64,000 nt of DNA from Niallia alba (GCF_012933555.1 NZ_JABBPK010000001.1:2334001-2398000), one strand, 5' to 3'. Shown: positions 16,340 to 25,308, counted from the first letter of the stretch. Numbers and translations are program-made. Notes: generated by a model not told the origin, from the sequence alone.

Positions 16340-18016
16340 ATGAACATCCAATCTGAAATAGCAAATGTATTAGAAGCATACTTGGATTTACCAAAAGAAA
16401 CGATTGAACAGCTGTTAGAGAAACCGAAATTTGCGCATTTAGGAGATATGGCTTTTCCATGTTTTACCCTAGCGAAATCAATGCGGAAAGCACCACAGCT
16501 TATTGCTGAGGAGATTGCTGAAAAAATAGAGTCCCCACTTATTGATCATGTGGAAGTAGTAAGTGGCTATGTCAATATTTTCTTCCATCAGCCAATAGTG
16601 GCCGCTAAAGTAATGGAGGAAATTCTTGATCAAAAGGAGCATTATGGCGATTTCCCGAAAGATAAAGGAGTAATGACAATTGATTTGTCTTCTCCTAATA
16701 TTGCAAAGCCTTTTTCAATGGGCCATTTACGTTCGACGGTTATCGGGAATGCACTTGGACTAATCGCGGAGAAAAATGGCTATACCCCCATTCGCATTAA
16801 TCATCTTGGGGATTGGGGGACACAGTTTGGTAAATTAATTGTTGCCTATAAACGGTGGGGAAAAGAAGAAGAAGTAAGAAAAAATCCCATTAAAGAATTA
16901 TTAAAGCTATATGTCCTTTTCCACGAAAAAGCAGAAGAAGATCCTATCTTAAATGAGGAAGGGAGAAAATGGTTTAACTATTTGGAACAGGGCAATGAAG
17001 AAGCTACTAAACTTTGGAAATGGTTTCGGAAAGAATCTTTAGAAGAGTTTAATAAAATTTACCAGCTCTTAGGAATTTCATTTGATTCAAATGATGGCGA
17101 AGCGTTTTTCAATGACAAGATGGACGCGGTTGTCGACATATTAAAGGAGAAACAGCTTTTAGTAGAATCAGAAGGAGCACAGGTGGTGGAGCTTGAAGAG
17201 TTCCCTCCATGCTTAATCAAAAAAAGCGACGGAGCAACCCTGTATGCTACACGGGATTTGGCCGCTGCGATCTATCGTCAGGAAAACTACCAATTTGTTA
17301 AAAGCTTATATGTGGTAGGCAATGAGCAAACACTCCATTTTAAACAGCTCTTTCAAGTATTGGAAAAAATGGGCTATGATTGGGCAAAAGGGATGGTTCA
17401 TATTCCATTTGGCATGATGCTGAAAGACGGCAAGAAGATGTCTACAAGAAAAGGAAAAGTTGTTTTATTAGAAGAGGTACTTCAAGCAGCAATCGAGTTG
17501 GCAGAGAAAAATATTGACGAAAAAAATCCCTCTCTTGAAAAGAAAGAAGAAGTAGCGAAGCAAGTTGGAACAGGAGCAATCATTTTTCATGATTTAAAGC
17601 ACTATCGTTTAACAGATATAGAATTTTCCTTACAGGATATGCTTAAGTTTGAAGGAGAAACAGGTCCCTATATCCAATATACACATGCAAGAGCATGTTC
17701 CTTATTACGGAAAGGACAATTTTCCCATCCAGCTAGCATAACTTCCTTACAGTGGGATCATGTTAGCTTTCCGATTGTGAAAATCTTAATGGATTTTCCA
17801 ACAAGTGTAGAAAAAGCCATCGAGCATTATGATCCTTCTGAAATCGCCAAGTATGTTATCGACTTAGCGAAAGCATTTAATAAATATTACGCCCATGTTC
17901 AAATATTAGAAGAGAATGAGGAGAAACAAGGGAGACTTTCATTGGTATATGCTGTTACACTTGTTTTAAAAGAAGGTTTAAGATTGTTAGGCATTTCCGC
18001 TCCTGAAGCAATGTAG
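16340..18016 (+). CDS. argS: Arginyl-tRNA synthetase
   Basis: A 558-residue class I synthetase that charges tRNA-Arg. Starts at the ATG behind AAAAGGAG. N-terminal tRNA-elbow domain (~1-110), then SSPNIAKPFSMGHLRSTVIG containing the HIGH-equivalent SMGH (126-129), HLGDWGTQFGKLI, and the KMSK equivalent KKMSTRKGK, ending in the alpha-helical anticodon domain with YIQYTHARACSLLR. The AKPFSMGH version is typical of one Firmicutes ArgRS clade. It sits alone behind a T-box, consistent either with the main enzyme or with an additional copy; that cannot be settled from this window. Confidence 0.95.
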   Translation: MNIQSEIANVLEAYLDLPKETIEQLLEKPKFAHLGDMAFPCFTLAKSMRKAPQLIAEEIAEKIESPLIDHVEVVSGYVNIFFHQPIVAAKVMEEILDQKEHYGDFPKDKGVMTIDLSSPNIAKPFSMGHLRSTVIGNALGLIAEKNGYTPIRINHLGDWGTQFGKLIVAYKRWGKEEEVRKNPIKELLKLYVLFHEKAEEDPILNEEGRKWFNYLEQGNEEATKLWKWFRKESLEEFNKIYQLLGISFDSNDGEAFFNDKMDAVVDILKEKQLLVESEGAQVVELEEFPPCLIKKSDGATLYATRDLAAAIYRQENYQFVKSLYVVGNEQTLHFKQLFQVLEKMGYDWAKGMVHIPFGMMLKDGKKMSTRKGKVVLLEEVLQAAIELAEKNIDEKNPSLEKKEEVAKQVGTGAIIFHDLKHYRLTDIEFSLQDMLKFEGETGPYIQYTHARACSLLRKGQFSHPASITSLQWDHVSFPIVKILMDFPTSVEKAIEHYDPSEIAKYVIDLAKAFNKYYAHVQILEENEEKQGRLSLVYAVTLVLKEGLRLLGISAPEAM

Positions 18017-18120
18017 CTGATTAAAGAGGAATCAGTTTGGCTAAAATAGGGTATAGCTCGATAAAAATGCATTTGTCATAAAACGTTCACAGAATAGACA
18101 CAATAAAAGCTGTTTTTTCT

Positions 18121-18185
18121 TTGAATGGAGTTCCCCTATTTGTTATGATGAAGGAGGTTAACACATAAGTGATAGTGTTAACCTC
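18121..18185 (+). promoter_or_regulatory. Promoter with palindromic operator at the start point (ycnI)
   Basis: TTGAAT (18121-18126), 17 bases, TATGAT (18144-18149). Starting 4 bases after the -10 box is an 11-bp perfect inverted repeat, GAGGTTAACAC (18154-18164) and GTGTTAACCTC (18175-18185). Its position over the transcription start suggests a repressor site, plausibly copper-responsive given the gene downstream. It could also fold as a 5' hairpin in the RNA. Confidence 0.65.
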
Positions 18186-18223
18186 TCTTTATGAAATCAG
18201 AAAAAAGTAAAGGAGACTTAAAA

Positions 18224-18892
18224 ATGATACATAATAAGAAATTATTATCTGTACTAGTTGCATTTGCAGCTGTCTTTTTCATTGCATTACCAGTTAGTGC
18301 CCATGTGACAGTGAATCCAACTCAATCGACTACAGAGGCTTGGGAAACATATGAAGTAAGAATTCCTGTTGAAAAAGATATTGCTACAACAAAGGTAACA
18401 ATTAAAATTCCAGAAAATGTGGAATACAAAATGTATGAGCCCGTTGCTGGTTGGAAGACAACTACAACAACGGACGATAATGATAAAGTTGCTACAGTAA
18501 CCTGGGAAGCAGACTCAGAAGAAACGGCAATTAAGCCTGGAGAATACCGAGTTTTTACATTTAGAGCCCAAAATCCTAAAGAGCCTGGCGATATTGCCTG
18601 GGATGCATTCCAATACTATGCAGATGGCAGTATTGTAGAATGGACAGGAGACAGTGACGCGGAACTACCTCATTCCATTACAAGCATTGCTCAATCCAAT
18701 GCAACGGTTGATAGTCATGGACATAGCCACGGAACGGATGAAGCAACAGATGACACTGCAGATGACCATCATGCTACAGACGAAGATACCGAGCATTCAC
18801 ATGAAGGTACCAACACAAATACTATTCTTTCAATTATCGCGATTGTTTTATCAGTTGTTGCAATTGTATTGACTTTTATTAGAAAAAAATAA
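18224..18892 (+). CDS. ycnI: YcnI-like copper-binding membrane-anchored protein
   Basis: A 222-residue exported protein of the YcnI (DUF1775) family. Signal peptide to ALPVSA, so the mature protein begins with His27 (HVTVNP), the N-terminal histidine used by this family to bind Cu(II). The conserved beta domain follows (EVRIPVEKDIATTKVTIKIP, WEAD, YRVFTFRAQNP, WDAFQYYADG), then a His/Asp-rich linker with HGHSHG and HSHEG, and a C-terminal membrane helix. In B. subtilis the homologue sits with the copper importer ycnJ and regulator ycnK; here it stands alone. Start chosen at the ATG behind AAAGGAGA. Confidence 0.88.
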   Translation: MIHNKKLLSVLVAFAAVFFIALPVSAHVTVNPTQSTTEAWETYEVRIPVEKDIATTKVTIKIPENVEYKMYEPVAGWKTTTTTDDNDKVATVTWEADSEETAIKPGEYRVFTFRAQNPKEPGDIAWDAFQYYADGSIVEWTGDSDAELPHSITSIAQSNATVDSHGHSHGTDEATDDTADDHHATDEDTEHSHEGTNTNTILSIIAIVLSVVAIVLTFIRKK

Positions 18893-18898
18893 GATCAT

Positions 18899-18952
18899 AA
18901 AAAGGTTCATTTCCTTAGGGTAAGATAAGCTTCTCGGGAATGGCCTTTTTTT
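18899..18952 (+). terminator. Rho-independent terminator
   Basis: AAAAGG...CATTTCC pairs with GGGAATGGCCTTTT, followed by T-run, just after ycnI. Confidence 0.7.
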
Positions 18953-19226
18953 ATTTGAGGCATAAAAATCTATCTGCATTATAGCAGATGGATTTTGAAC
19001 TTTTGGAAGGCATAGTAGAGATGGATGAAATCTATTTCTCTATTAGTAATCGGCAGATTATAAAAAAGAGTTTGGATCAAGCAATAGGTTCCAAGCTATC
19101 CATTCAAAATGCTCTATGTACAGATATTAGGCGGAGTTAAGAACAGGTTAATTCAATAATCGGAAGGAAAAAGGGATATAGAAAGGGAATATTTGATATA
19201 TCGGATTAAATAAAGGAGAGAAGGCT
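18953..19226 (+). other. Intergenic stretch with possible decayed coding sequence
   Basis: ATCTATCTGC/GCAGATGGAT forms a short hairpin near 18969-18993. From about 19021 a short frame beginning MDEIYFSISNRQIIKKS is open for 39 codons, without a ribosome site. It may be a gene fragment. Nothing else recognisable; AAAGGAGAG at 19212 serves the next gene. Confidence 0.3.
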
Positions 19227-19598
19227 ATGAGTAAATCATTTATTGAACAAGTACATTATATTAGAATTCCTGTTAAGGATTTAGAACTGTCTACAAAATG
19301 GTATAGAGATGTATTAGGGTTCCAGTTACTAAACAATACAGAGGAACTGGCAATTTTAAAAGTAAATGAAGGACCTTTTTTACTTATCTTAGTACCTACA
19401 GAAGATGAAACATTTGCACATTTTACAATTGATAATGAACAAGAATTTAGCATTGGCTTTACAAGTCCAGAATTATCTGAATTTCATCAACACTTAATGG
19501 AAAATCAAGTTAAGGTCGAGGATATAAAAGAAGATAATGGTCACGCCTTTTTCCACTTCTATGACCCAAATGGTAATAAGCTTCAAGTACACTGGTAA
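19227..19598 (+). CDS. VOC family (glyoxalase-like) protein
   Basis: A 123-residue protein with two beta-alpha-beta-beta-beta modules: first VHYIRIPVKDLELSTKWYRDVLGFQLL, second FTSPELSEFHQHLMENQVKV to FYDPNGNKLQVHW. Metal-site candidates are His10 and the Asp/Asn of FYDPNGN. The VOC superfamily includes glyoxalase I, fosfomycin-resistance enzymes and dioxygenases; this short single-subunit form is unassigned. Start ATG behind AAAGGAGAG. Apparently monocistronic. Confidence 0.8.
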   Translation: MSKSFIEQVHYIRIPVKDLELSTKWYRDVLGFQLLNNTEELAILKVNEGPFLLILVPTEDETFAHFTIDNEQEFSIGFTSPELSEFHQHLMENQVKVEDIKEDNGHAFFHFYDPNGNKLQVHW

Positions 19599-19805
19599 GA
19601 TTATAATAAGAAATTACTTTCTTTCATTAACAGTTGTTTTATCGGAATAAGAACGGGAACGTCCAAATCAGACGTTCCCATATTTTTTGCATATAAAACA
19701 ACAATACTATTTAACAAAGCCTTTTTTTTAATAGGAGATAAAAATTTTAAATAAGATAATATATTGCGCATGTTAAGCAGAACTACAATAAAAAAAGGAA
19801 TTACT

Positions 19806-20041
19806 ATGCAAAATAGATTACGGTATATTTCCATTGTTTATCTAGTTCTATTATCTGTAGGTCTTTTCGCTCATGTTGAAATAATTCCAGGAGTTTTAAA
19901 AGAGACGCGTGGATTAGTGTCCTACTAGCATTCTTTGTTCTGCCACTTTGGGTATTGTTGCTTTATAAAATTATTACAATTGTACATACGGACTCTTTCA
20001 TTAAAATAGTAAAACAGTATAGTAACTCGGCTCAAAATTAA
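19806..20041 (+). pseudogene. Small two-TM membrane protein, frameshifted
   Basis: ATG behind AAAAAAGGA opens a first helix (ISIVYLVLLSVGLFAHV) and stops at 19926. In the -1 frame the sequence continues with a second helix (LAFFVLPLWVLLLYKIITIV) and a basic tail ending at TAA 20039. Joined, it is a plausible ~78-residue membrane protein. The break lies near GACGCGTGGATTAG around 19905. Function unknown. Confidence 0.55.
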
Positions 20042-20089
20042 TATGGATGAACGGTGTTAAGTTCTAATTTTAGGTCAGACTCTAATGAA

Positions 20090-20321
20090 ATGATAAAGCA
20101 AATGAAGAAACAACTTATCGAGGAGATTTATAGCTCTTTTGAAAAAAAGTAAGGAAATTGGCGGGGATATATATCAATTTGAGAATTACCTTTATCGATA
20201 TCACTGGGACATATGGAAATCCAATAAAGAAGAACAGTTTCCGCCTTTAAGCATCGATGCTATTCATATCAAAGTGAGAAATTTTAAAAGTGTACCTAAA
20301 TTCAACTCGAAATATCAATAA
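20090..20321 (+). pseudogene. Hypothetical gene, apparently frameshifted
   Basis: Frame 1 (MIKQMKKQLIEEIYSSFEKK, stop 20150) and frame 2 (KSKEIGGDIYQFENYLYRYH to SVPKFNSKYQ, stop 20319) overlap at an A7 run (20142-20148). A one-base change there would give one ~75-residue protein. No ribosome site supports a separate start for the second part. No family recognised. Confidence 0.35.
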
Positions 20322-20365
20322 ATAGTCTCCAAGAAATTTGATGAGAAAAAGGAAGAATGGATAAG

Positions 20366-20394
20366 ACAAGCTGCAAATTTGTAGCTTGTTTTTT
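20366..20394 (+). terminator. Rho-independent terminator
   Basis: ACAAGCT...AGCTTGT stem followed by TTTTT. Confidence 0.65.
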
Positions 20395-20547
20395 GTGGAA
20401 AATGATGAATGGACTGGTACAATTATTTTCCGAATCTTTAAAAATTGATTGCTCCGATATCAAACGAGAATGTATGATTATACAAACAGCCTGAAAATAG
20501 AATGGCTTAAGTTATCCATTACTTTGTAATTATTGAGGAGACATTGT

Positions 20548-21474
20548 ATGCGTTTATTTCGTGTTTTAATTGTTTTGCTTTTTTGTACACTTTTGATAAC
20601 ATTCGATCAAAAAACGGAAGAAGAAACGTTGATTTATTCCTTCCATCATCCTGAAACGAATCAAGTATTTCATATAGTGCATGTTTATAAGCTATATGAA
20701 AACTATGAAAAAAGGATAGAAAAGGATTCTACTATACCAATAGAGCAAATATTTGAAGAAGAAGTAATTGAACCTGTTTTCGAAGCATGCTACCAAGATG
20801 GGGAATACTTTGAAAGAAGCGGGAAAACATATTCAGTCGAGCCTCCGGAAGACATGGAACTAGTTAACGCGATTATAAACACAATCGATGAGGAAAAAAC
20901 AAATAAGGCTATTAAAGAAGCATTAATAGAATCTGCAAATTATATTCCATCAAACAAAGCGACGAATGTATGTATATATCCAACTCGATATGATCCTGAT
21001 TTACCGCAAATGGTAACCGAAGGCACAGGGAAAATAAGTGTTCTTTACACGCTATTTTTCGATGAAGAATTTTTGAAGGTTGGAATCGCACATGAATACC
21101 ATCATAGTGTGTGGACGGAAAAGTATTTTAATAGAGAAAGCGCGGATACAATATTGGATATTTTAATTTTAGAAGGAAAAGCAGTTATGTTTGAAAACAT
21201 TGTTTACCCTGGTAATTCATATGAGAATCCAGACTATCCTTTTCTTACAGAATATTGGGGACTAGTGGAGCCAGAATTAAATTTATATGATGCATACCGT
21301 GCCTATGAAATAATCTATGGCGGGGACGACCTTCCAGATGATTATGGGTATAGCGCGGGATATCATTTAGTGAAAGCTTATTTGGACACACACTCAGAGC
21401 TCACTCCTGAAGAATGGACAGAGCTATCTGGAGAAGAGATATATGAGGATGGAAAGTATATGGAGCTCTATTAG
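20548..21474 (+). CDS. DUF2268-like putative zinc metalloprotease, paralogue A
   Basis: A 308-residue protein: N-terminal hydrophobic segment (LFRVLIVLLFCTLLITF), then a soluble domain with the zinc-binding HExxH motif AHEYHHSVW (182-190) and a downstream LILEGKAVMFE that could supply the third ligand. This resembles the DUF2268 family of predicted Zn-dependent proteases; proteolysis itself is not demonstrated. Start at ATG 20548 behind GAGGAG; the upstream TTG lies inside that site. The paralogue at 26692 has a lipobox cysteine (LLISC), whereas here the position reads LLITF, so this copy is probably anchored by an uncleaved helix. Confidence 0.7.
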   Translation: MRLFRVLIVLLFCTLLITFDQKTEEETLIYSFHHPETNQVFHIVHVYKLYENYEKRIEKDSTIPIEQIFEEEVIEPVFEACYQDGEYFERSGKTYSVEPPEDMELVNAIINTIDEEKTNKAIKEALIESANYIPSNKATNVCIYPTRYDPDLPQMVTEGTGKISVLYTLFFDEEFLKVGIAHEYHHSVWTEKYFNRESADTILDILILEGKAVMFENIVYPGNSYENPDYPFLTEYWGLVEPELNLYDAYRAYEIIYGGDDLPDDYGYSAGYHLVKAYLDTHSELTPEEWTELSGEEIYEDGKYMELY

Positions 21475-21583
21475 TAAAAAAGGAAAGCACTATAACTGTT
21501 TATAGAAAGAAAAGTAAGTTATAATGAAAACCAATATATAGTAGAAAGCGGTCCTAAATGGATGCAATATTAGGTAAAGAAGT

Positions 21584-23029
21584 GTGGATACAATGGAGTG
21601 GAAACCTGATCGACAAATAAAAAAAGCAATCTATAAGCAATTAGCGGAGTTTATTGAAAATGGTATTGCAGATGGTTCCTTTCCTTTAGACAAGCCGCTG
21701 CCATCGGAAAGAAATTTAGCAAAATTGCTAGAGTTAAATAGAAGTACAGTAGTTGCAGCCTATGATGAGTTAGAGTCAAATGGATTAATTGAAAGAAAAC
21801 GCGGCAGTGGAACAACAATCAGCAAGGATATATGGGGAATAACAAAAAAGCGTGTGCCTAGCTGGAATCGCTATATTGAAGCAGGATCCTTCCTGCCTAA
21901 TGTACCTGTCATGCAACGGATACGAAAAGAGATGGTGGATCATCATTTGATCAATTTAGCTAGTGGGGAGCTTTCAGAGGATCTTTTTCCTTTAAAATCG
22001 CTACGGGAAATTACTTCTGATCGCTCCTATATTGGATCATTAGGCTATGATCATCCACAAGGTAGCGAGGTGCTAAGAAAGACCATTGCCCATCATATGG
22101 AGGAATATCGTGGTTTGCATACGAACCCGTCTTCTATATTGATTACATCAGGAGCCCAACAAGCTTTACATTTAATTATTCAATGTTTGCTTAAACCCGG
22201 GGATGCGGTAGCGATTGAGGATCCCTCTTATCATTATAGTCTGCCATTATTTGAATCAGCAGGAGTTAAAGCCTATTTTTTGACAGCAGATAAAAACGGC
22301 ATAAAACCTGATGATTTAATCTCGTTACATAGAAAACACAGGATTAGAATGATATTTCTAAATCCAGCCTTCCAAAATCCAACTGGTGTTTCCCTCAGTC
22401 AAAAAAGGAGGAAGGAGATTTTAGAAATTTCTTCCCAATATGGCATACCAGTTGTAGAGGATGATCCATATAGTTTAACCTCTTTTTCCGGAAAACCGAT
22501 ATTTCCGCTGAAGTCGATGGATCAAAATGGCAATGTATTATATATTAGCTCACTCTCCAAAATTGTCGCATCAGGTCTTCGAATTGGCTGGATTATTGGT
22601 CCAAAGCCAGTGATAGAAAGATTATCCGACGCTAAGCAACAGATTGATTTTGGACATTCAAGTTACTCCCAATGGGTAGCAAACGATTTTCTAGAATCGC
22701 CTTCCTTTGCATCCCATTTAAATCATTTAATTAAACAACTTGAGAGCAGAAGAAATCAAATCATCGAAAGCTTAGATACCTATTTAAAAGGGGAAGTGGA
22801 ATTTTTGATTCCGACTGGCGGAATTCATTTGTGGTGCAAGATAAAGCAAGAAGTCAACGAAAACCGCCTATTGGAGGAGTCTTTAAAAAAAGGAGTTATT
22901 TATGCTCCTGGCTCGACTATGGGTTCAAACCATCATTATATTCGATTTACTTATGCGAAAGAAATTGAAAGTAATATTGATGAGGGGATAAGAAGATTTG
23001 CAGAGGCACTAAAGTCTAGTAGAGAATAG
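21584..23029 (+). CDS. MocR/PdxR-type regulator (GntR HTH fused to aminotransferase fold)
   Basis: A 481-residue fusion: winged helix at 10-80 (YKQLAEFIENGIADGSFPLD, LPSERNLAKLLELNRSTVV, GLIERKRGSGT) and a class I aminotransferase-like domain from ~110. PLP-site features include NPTG (FQNPTGV), EDDPY and the lysine of SSLSKIVASGLRIGW (K326) that would form the Schiff base. These proteins use PLP or a PLP adduct as effector to control vitamin B6, GABA or amino acid genes. No obvious target gene adjoins it. Start GTG 21584; ATG 21593 is an alternative. Confidence 0.9.
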   Translation: MDTMEWKPDRQIKKAIYKQLAEFIENGIADGSFPLDKPLPSERNLAKLLELNRSTVVAAYDELESNGLIERKRGSGTTISKDIWGITKKRVPSWNRYIEAGSFLPNVPVMQRIRKEMVDHHLINLASGELSEDLFPLKSLREITSDRSYIGSLGYDHPQGSEVLRKTIAHHMEEYRGLHTNPSSILITSGAQQALHLIIQCLLKPGDAVAIEDPSYHYSLPLFESAGVKAYFLTADKNGIKPDDLISLHRKHRIRMIFLNPAFQNPTGVSLSQKRRKEILEISSQYGIPVVEDDPYSLTSFSGKPIFPLKSMDQNGNVLYISSLSKIVASGLRIGWIIGPKPVIERLSDAKQQIDFGHSSYSQWVANDFLESPSFASHLNHLIKQLESRRNQIIESLDTYLKGEVEFLIPTGGIHLWCKIKQEVNENRLLEESLKKGVIYAPGSTMGSNHHYIRFTYAKEIESNIDEGIRRFAEALKSSRE

Positions 23030-23189
23030 TGGTGGAAAGATGCAGGGAGTAAAGACTTGCATCTTATTTTTATTTTTTGAAAGTGGATGGTTAATTTATA
23101 TGTCAATTGGATGGTCAATATCGAGAAGAAATTTAGTACTATTAATAATGTAGAAAACATTAATTGAATACGTAATGGAGTGAATTTAG

Positions 23190-23621
23190 ATGACTTGGAT
23201 TTCTATCATAGCATTAGTGTTATTTTGTATAATAAAAATTTTAATGACATGCTTACCAACTGGAGTGGTAGATTGGCTATTGGATAAGTATAGGCTCCAT
23301 TTGAGACTTAATAACCTAGAAACAGAAATAATCTACAACGAAATGAAGGTAGATGGGGAAAATAAAGAGAAGATAATAAAAGTATTTAATGAAGCGGTAG
23401 TCAGAGAAAAATATAGTCTATATCCAGGAAGTGAAGAAACATACCTCCATTCAAATAACGCTGAGTATTCCCTCATTATTCATACGAAAAAAGGAAATAA
23501 GAATATAAAATTATTTTTAAATAGTTATAAGGATCATGTGGATATTGTGAAAAAATACAAAAATAAAATAGTCGCGTATAGCACCTATCCTCTTCATTTA
23601 GATATTTTAAATAAAAAATAG
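23190..23621 (+). CDS. YfmQ-like membrane-anchored protein
   Basis: A 143-residue protein with an N-terminal membrane segment (ISIIALVLFCIIKILMTCL) followed by PTGVVDWLLDKY and a soluble domain ending in KKYKNKIVAYSTYPLHL. The order and the phrase TCLPTGVV match my memory of the B. subtilis YfmQ family, whose function is unknown. Start ATG behind AATGGAGTG. Apparently monocistronic. Confidence 0.6.
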   Translation: MTWISIIALVLFCIIKILMTCLPTGVVDWLLDKYRLHLRLNNLETEIIYNEMKVDGENKEKIIKVFNEAVVREKYSLYPGSEETYLHSNNAEYSLIIHTKKGNKNIKLFLNSYKDHVDIVKKYKNKIVAYSTYPLHLDILNKK

Positions 23622-23740
23622 AATTTGATTGATACAAGATTATAACTACCGGTTTGGTAGTTTCAGACTGTAGACAAACTCCCATATTTTAGAGACAGAG
23701 GTTTATATATATATTTTTTTATTAATCTCTTCGAATAAGG

Positions 23741-23800
23741 TGTTGCTTTCCGCTACAGGGGTTCGCTTTCCGTGGGGCTCGCGCTGAGCCGCTTCGGCCT
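23741..23800. repeat. Left half of a dispersed hairpin repeat, split by IS3
   Basis: A GC-richer stretch unlike its surroundings (GTTCGCTTTCCGTGGGGCTC, GCGCTGAGCCGCTTCGGCC). This type of CTTTCCG-GGGG-CTGAG repeat is common between genes in Bacillaceae. The IS3 element at 23801 interrupts it; it continues at 25239. Confidence 0.7.
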
Positions 23801-23847
23801 TGCAGTGCACCCCACTTATTGGACACAATAAGTGGGGTGTTTTTTGT

Positions 23848-24357
23848 ATGAAGAAAAAGGAAAAATGGACAGCAGAAGGAAAGTTGTTTGTTGTTCAACT
23901 ATATGAGAGTGGAAAATATTCTTTTGCTGAAGTAGCGAAACAGATGGGGATTGATCGAAAATCTGTTTCGAAGTGGGTAAAATTATACCGGACGTACGGA
24001 ATAGAAGCTTTAATCCCTAGGAATAGTTGCGCTTTTTATGAGCCCTCGTTTAAACTAGAGGTACTAAAATATCGTGAAGAAACAGGGGCATCTTATCTTA
24101 CGACAGCTATTCGCTTTAATCTTTCTTCTCCCTATACAATCCAGCGTTGGGAGGAGCAGTATAACCTGGTGGGAGTAAAAGCCTTTGTTTCCAAGAAAGA
24201 AGGAACATCTGCCATGCCAAAAAAAGGACCAGTTGAATCAGATAAAATGAAAGAACTTCAAGCAGAAATAGAACAATTACGTATGGAGAATGCCTATTTA
24301 AAAAAGTTGAAAGCCTTAGTTCAGGACAAGGAAAAATCACCAAAGAAGATAAAGTAA
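23848..24357 (+). CDS. IS3-family transposase OrfA
   Basis: A 169-residue DNA-binding subunit with two helix-turn-helix regions (GKYSFAEVAKQMGIDRKSVSK and ASYLTTAIRFNLSSPYTIQRW) and a C-terminal leucine-zipper-like coiled coil (KELQAEIEQLRMENAYLKKL). I start at ATG 23848; the frame is open to 23800 but those bases are the IS end. It overlaps orfB by one base (TAATG). Confidence 0.9.
   Translation: MKKKEKWTAEGKLFVVQLYESGKYSFAEVAKQMGIDRKSVSKWVKLYRTYGIEALIPRNSCAFYEPSFKLEVLKYREETGASYLTTAIRFNLSSPYTIQRWEEQYNLVGVKAFVSKKEGTSAMPKKGPVESDKMKELQAEIEQLRMENAYLKKLKALVQDKEKSPKKIK
24300..24306 (+). promoter_or_regulatory. Programmed -1 frameshift site A-AAA-AAG
   Basis: The heptamer A AAA AAG is in the orfA frame (TTA AAA AAG). 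Slipping back one base leads into the orfB frame, which is open through to the orfB ATG. This is the standard IS3/IS150 arrangement for making OrfAB transposase. Confidence 0.8.
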
Positions 24358-25202
24358 TGGCGATCTATGAGTTAAGGCATAAGTTTCCGGTGATTAAACT
24401 ACTAATGATAGCTAAATTATCTCGTAGTACGTATTATTACTTGGTAAAGAAAAAAAATCTTCCAGACAGAGATGCCAAACTAAGAAAAGAAATTACCTCT
24501 ATTTTTAATGAACATTATGGTCGTTATGGCTATCGTCGGGTAACACAGGCACTTCATAATAGAGGCCTTTTAGTCAATCACAAAAAAGTGCAGCGTATCA
24601 TGAAAGAATTAAGACTAAAATGTATGATTCGCATGAAGAAATATAAGTCTTACAAAGGGGGAGTTGGAAAGACCGCGCCTCATATTCTTAAGCGTAACTT
24701 TCAGGCTACTCAACCCAATAAAAAATGGGTAACGGATATAACGGAGTTTAAATTATTTGGAGAAAAACTTTATTTATCTCCTATATTAGATCTATACAAT
24801 CAAGAAATCATCACCTATACAATCGGCTCTAGACCGACCTATTCCTTAGTATCACAAATGATTGAACAGGCATTTGAACACTTGCCAAAGAATCACGAAG
24901 GGTTAATCATGCATTCGGATCAAGGGTGGCATTATCAAATGGAGCCCTATCAAACTGCCTTAAAAAAACAAAATATTATTCAGAGTATGTCTAGAAAAGG
25001 GAATTGTTATGACAACGCAGTGATGGAGAATTTTTTTGGAATCATGAAATCGGAATTCTTCTATCAAACAGAGTTTGAAAATAAAAAGCATTTCTTAGAA
25101 GAGTTAGAGGCTTACATGTATTATTACAATACGAAGCGAATTAAAATGAAATTAAATGGTCTGAGTCCAATTGACTATCGAACTCAGACCATGTCAGTCT
25201 AA
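24357..25202 (+). CDS. IS3-family transposase OrfB (catalytic part)
   Basis: A 281-residue integrase-like domain. HTH_21 region (YGRYGYRRVTQALHNRGLLV), then the DDE core: first Asp in NKKWVTDITEF, second in IMHSDQGWHY, and Glu in SRKGNCYDNAVMENFFGIMK, ending KRIKMKLNGLSPIDYR. All motifs are intact. Probably expressed mainly as an OrfAB fusion through the upstream slippery site, with OrfB alone possible from the TAATG overlap. Confidence 0.93.
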   Translation: MAIYELRHKFPVIKLLMIAKLSRSTYYYLVKKKNLPDRDAKLRKEITSIFNEHYGRYGYRRVTQALHNRGLLVNHKKVQRIMKELRLKCMIRMKKYKSYKGGVGKTAPHILKRNFQATQPNKKWVTDITEFKLFGEKLYLSPILDLYNQEIITYTIGSRPTYSLVSQMIEQAFEHLPKNHEGLIMHSDQGWHYQMEPYQTALKKQNIIQSMSRKGNCYDNAVMENFFGIMKSEFFYQTEFENKKHFLEELEAYMYYYNTKRIKMKLNGLSPIDYRTQTMSV

Positions 25203-25238
25203 AATAAAATATGTGTCTAATTTTTGGGGGTCACTACA

Positions 25239-25308
25239 CCTTTGGCCTGCAGGGTCTCAGCTGTCTCGCTAATCCCACAGGAGTCTCACCCCTTTCGCTC
25301 CAAGTAAC
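25239..25308. repeat. Right half of the split hairpin repeat
   Basis: GGCCTGCAGGGTCTCAGCTG...TCTCACCCC-TTTCGCTCC. CTGAG and GGCC of the left half are complementary to GGCC...CTCAG here, so the intact repeat would have folded into a long imperfect hairpin. The 3-bp target duplication CCT is at 23798-23800 and 25239-25241. Confidence 0.7.

Larger units (their letters stand above)
23801..25238 (+). mobile_element. IS3-family element, IS150-like (1438 bp)
   Basis: Ends TGCAGTG...CCCC and, read inward from the right, TGTAGTGACCCCC, with matching GACACA further in, so both ends start TG. A 3-bp duplication CCT flanks it, as usual for IS3. Two overlapping frames, orfA and orfB, encode the transposase, with a slippery heptamer at 24300-24306 for frameshift production of the fused enzyme. 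Confidence 0.92.

Noticed and set aside
23741-25308. CRISPR-like or integron-like repeats
   Set aside because: The repeats are one hairpin split by an IS; there are no regularly spaced units or spacers.
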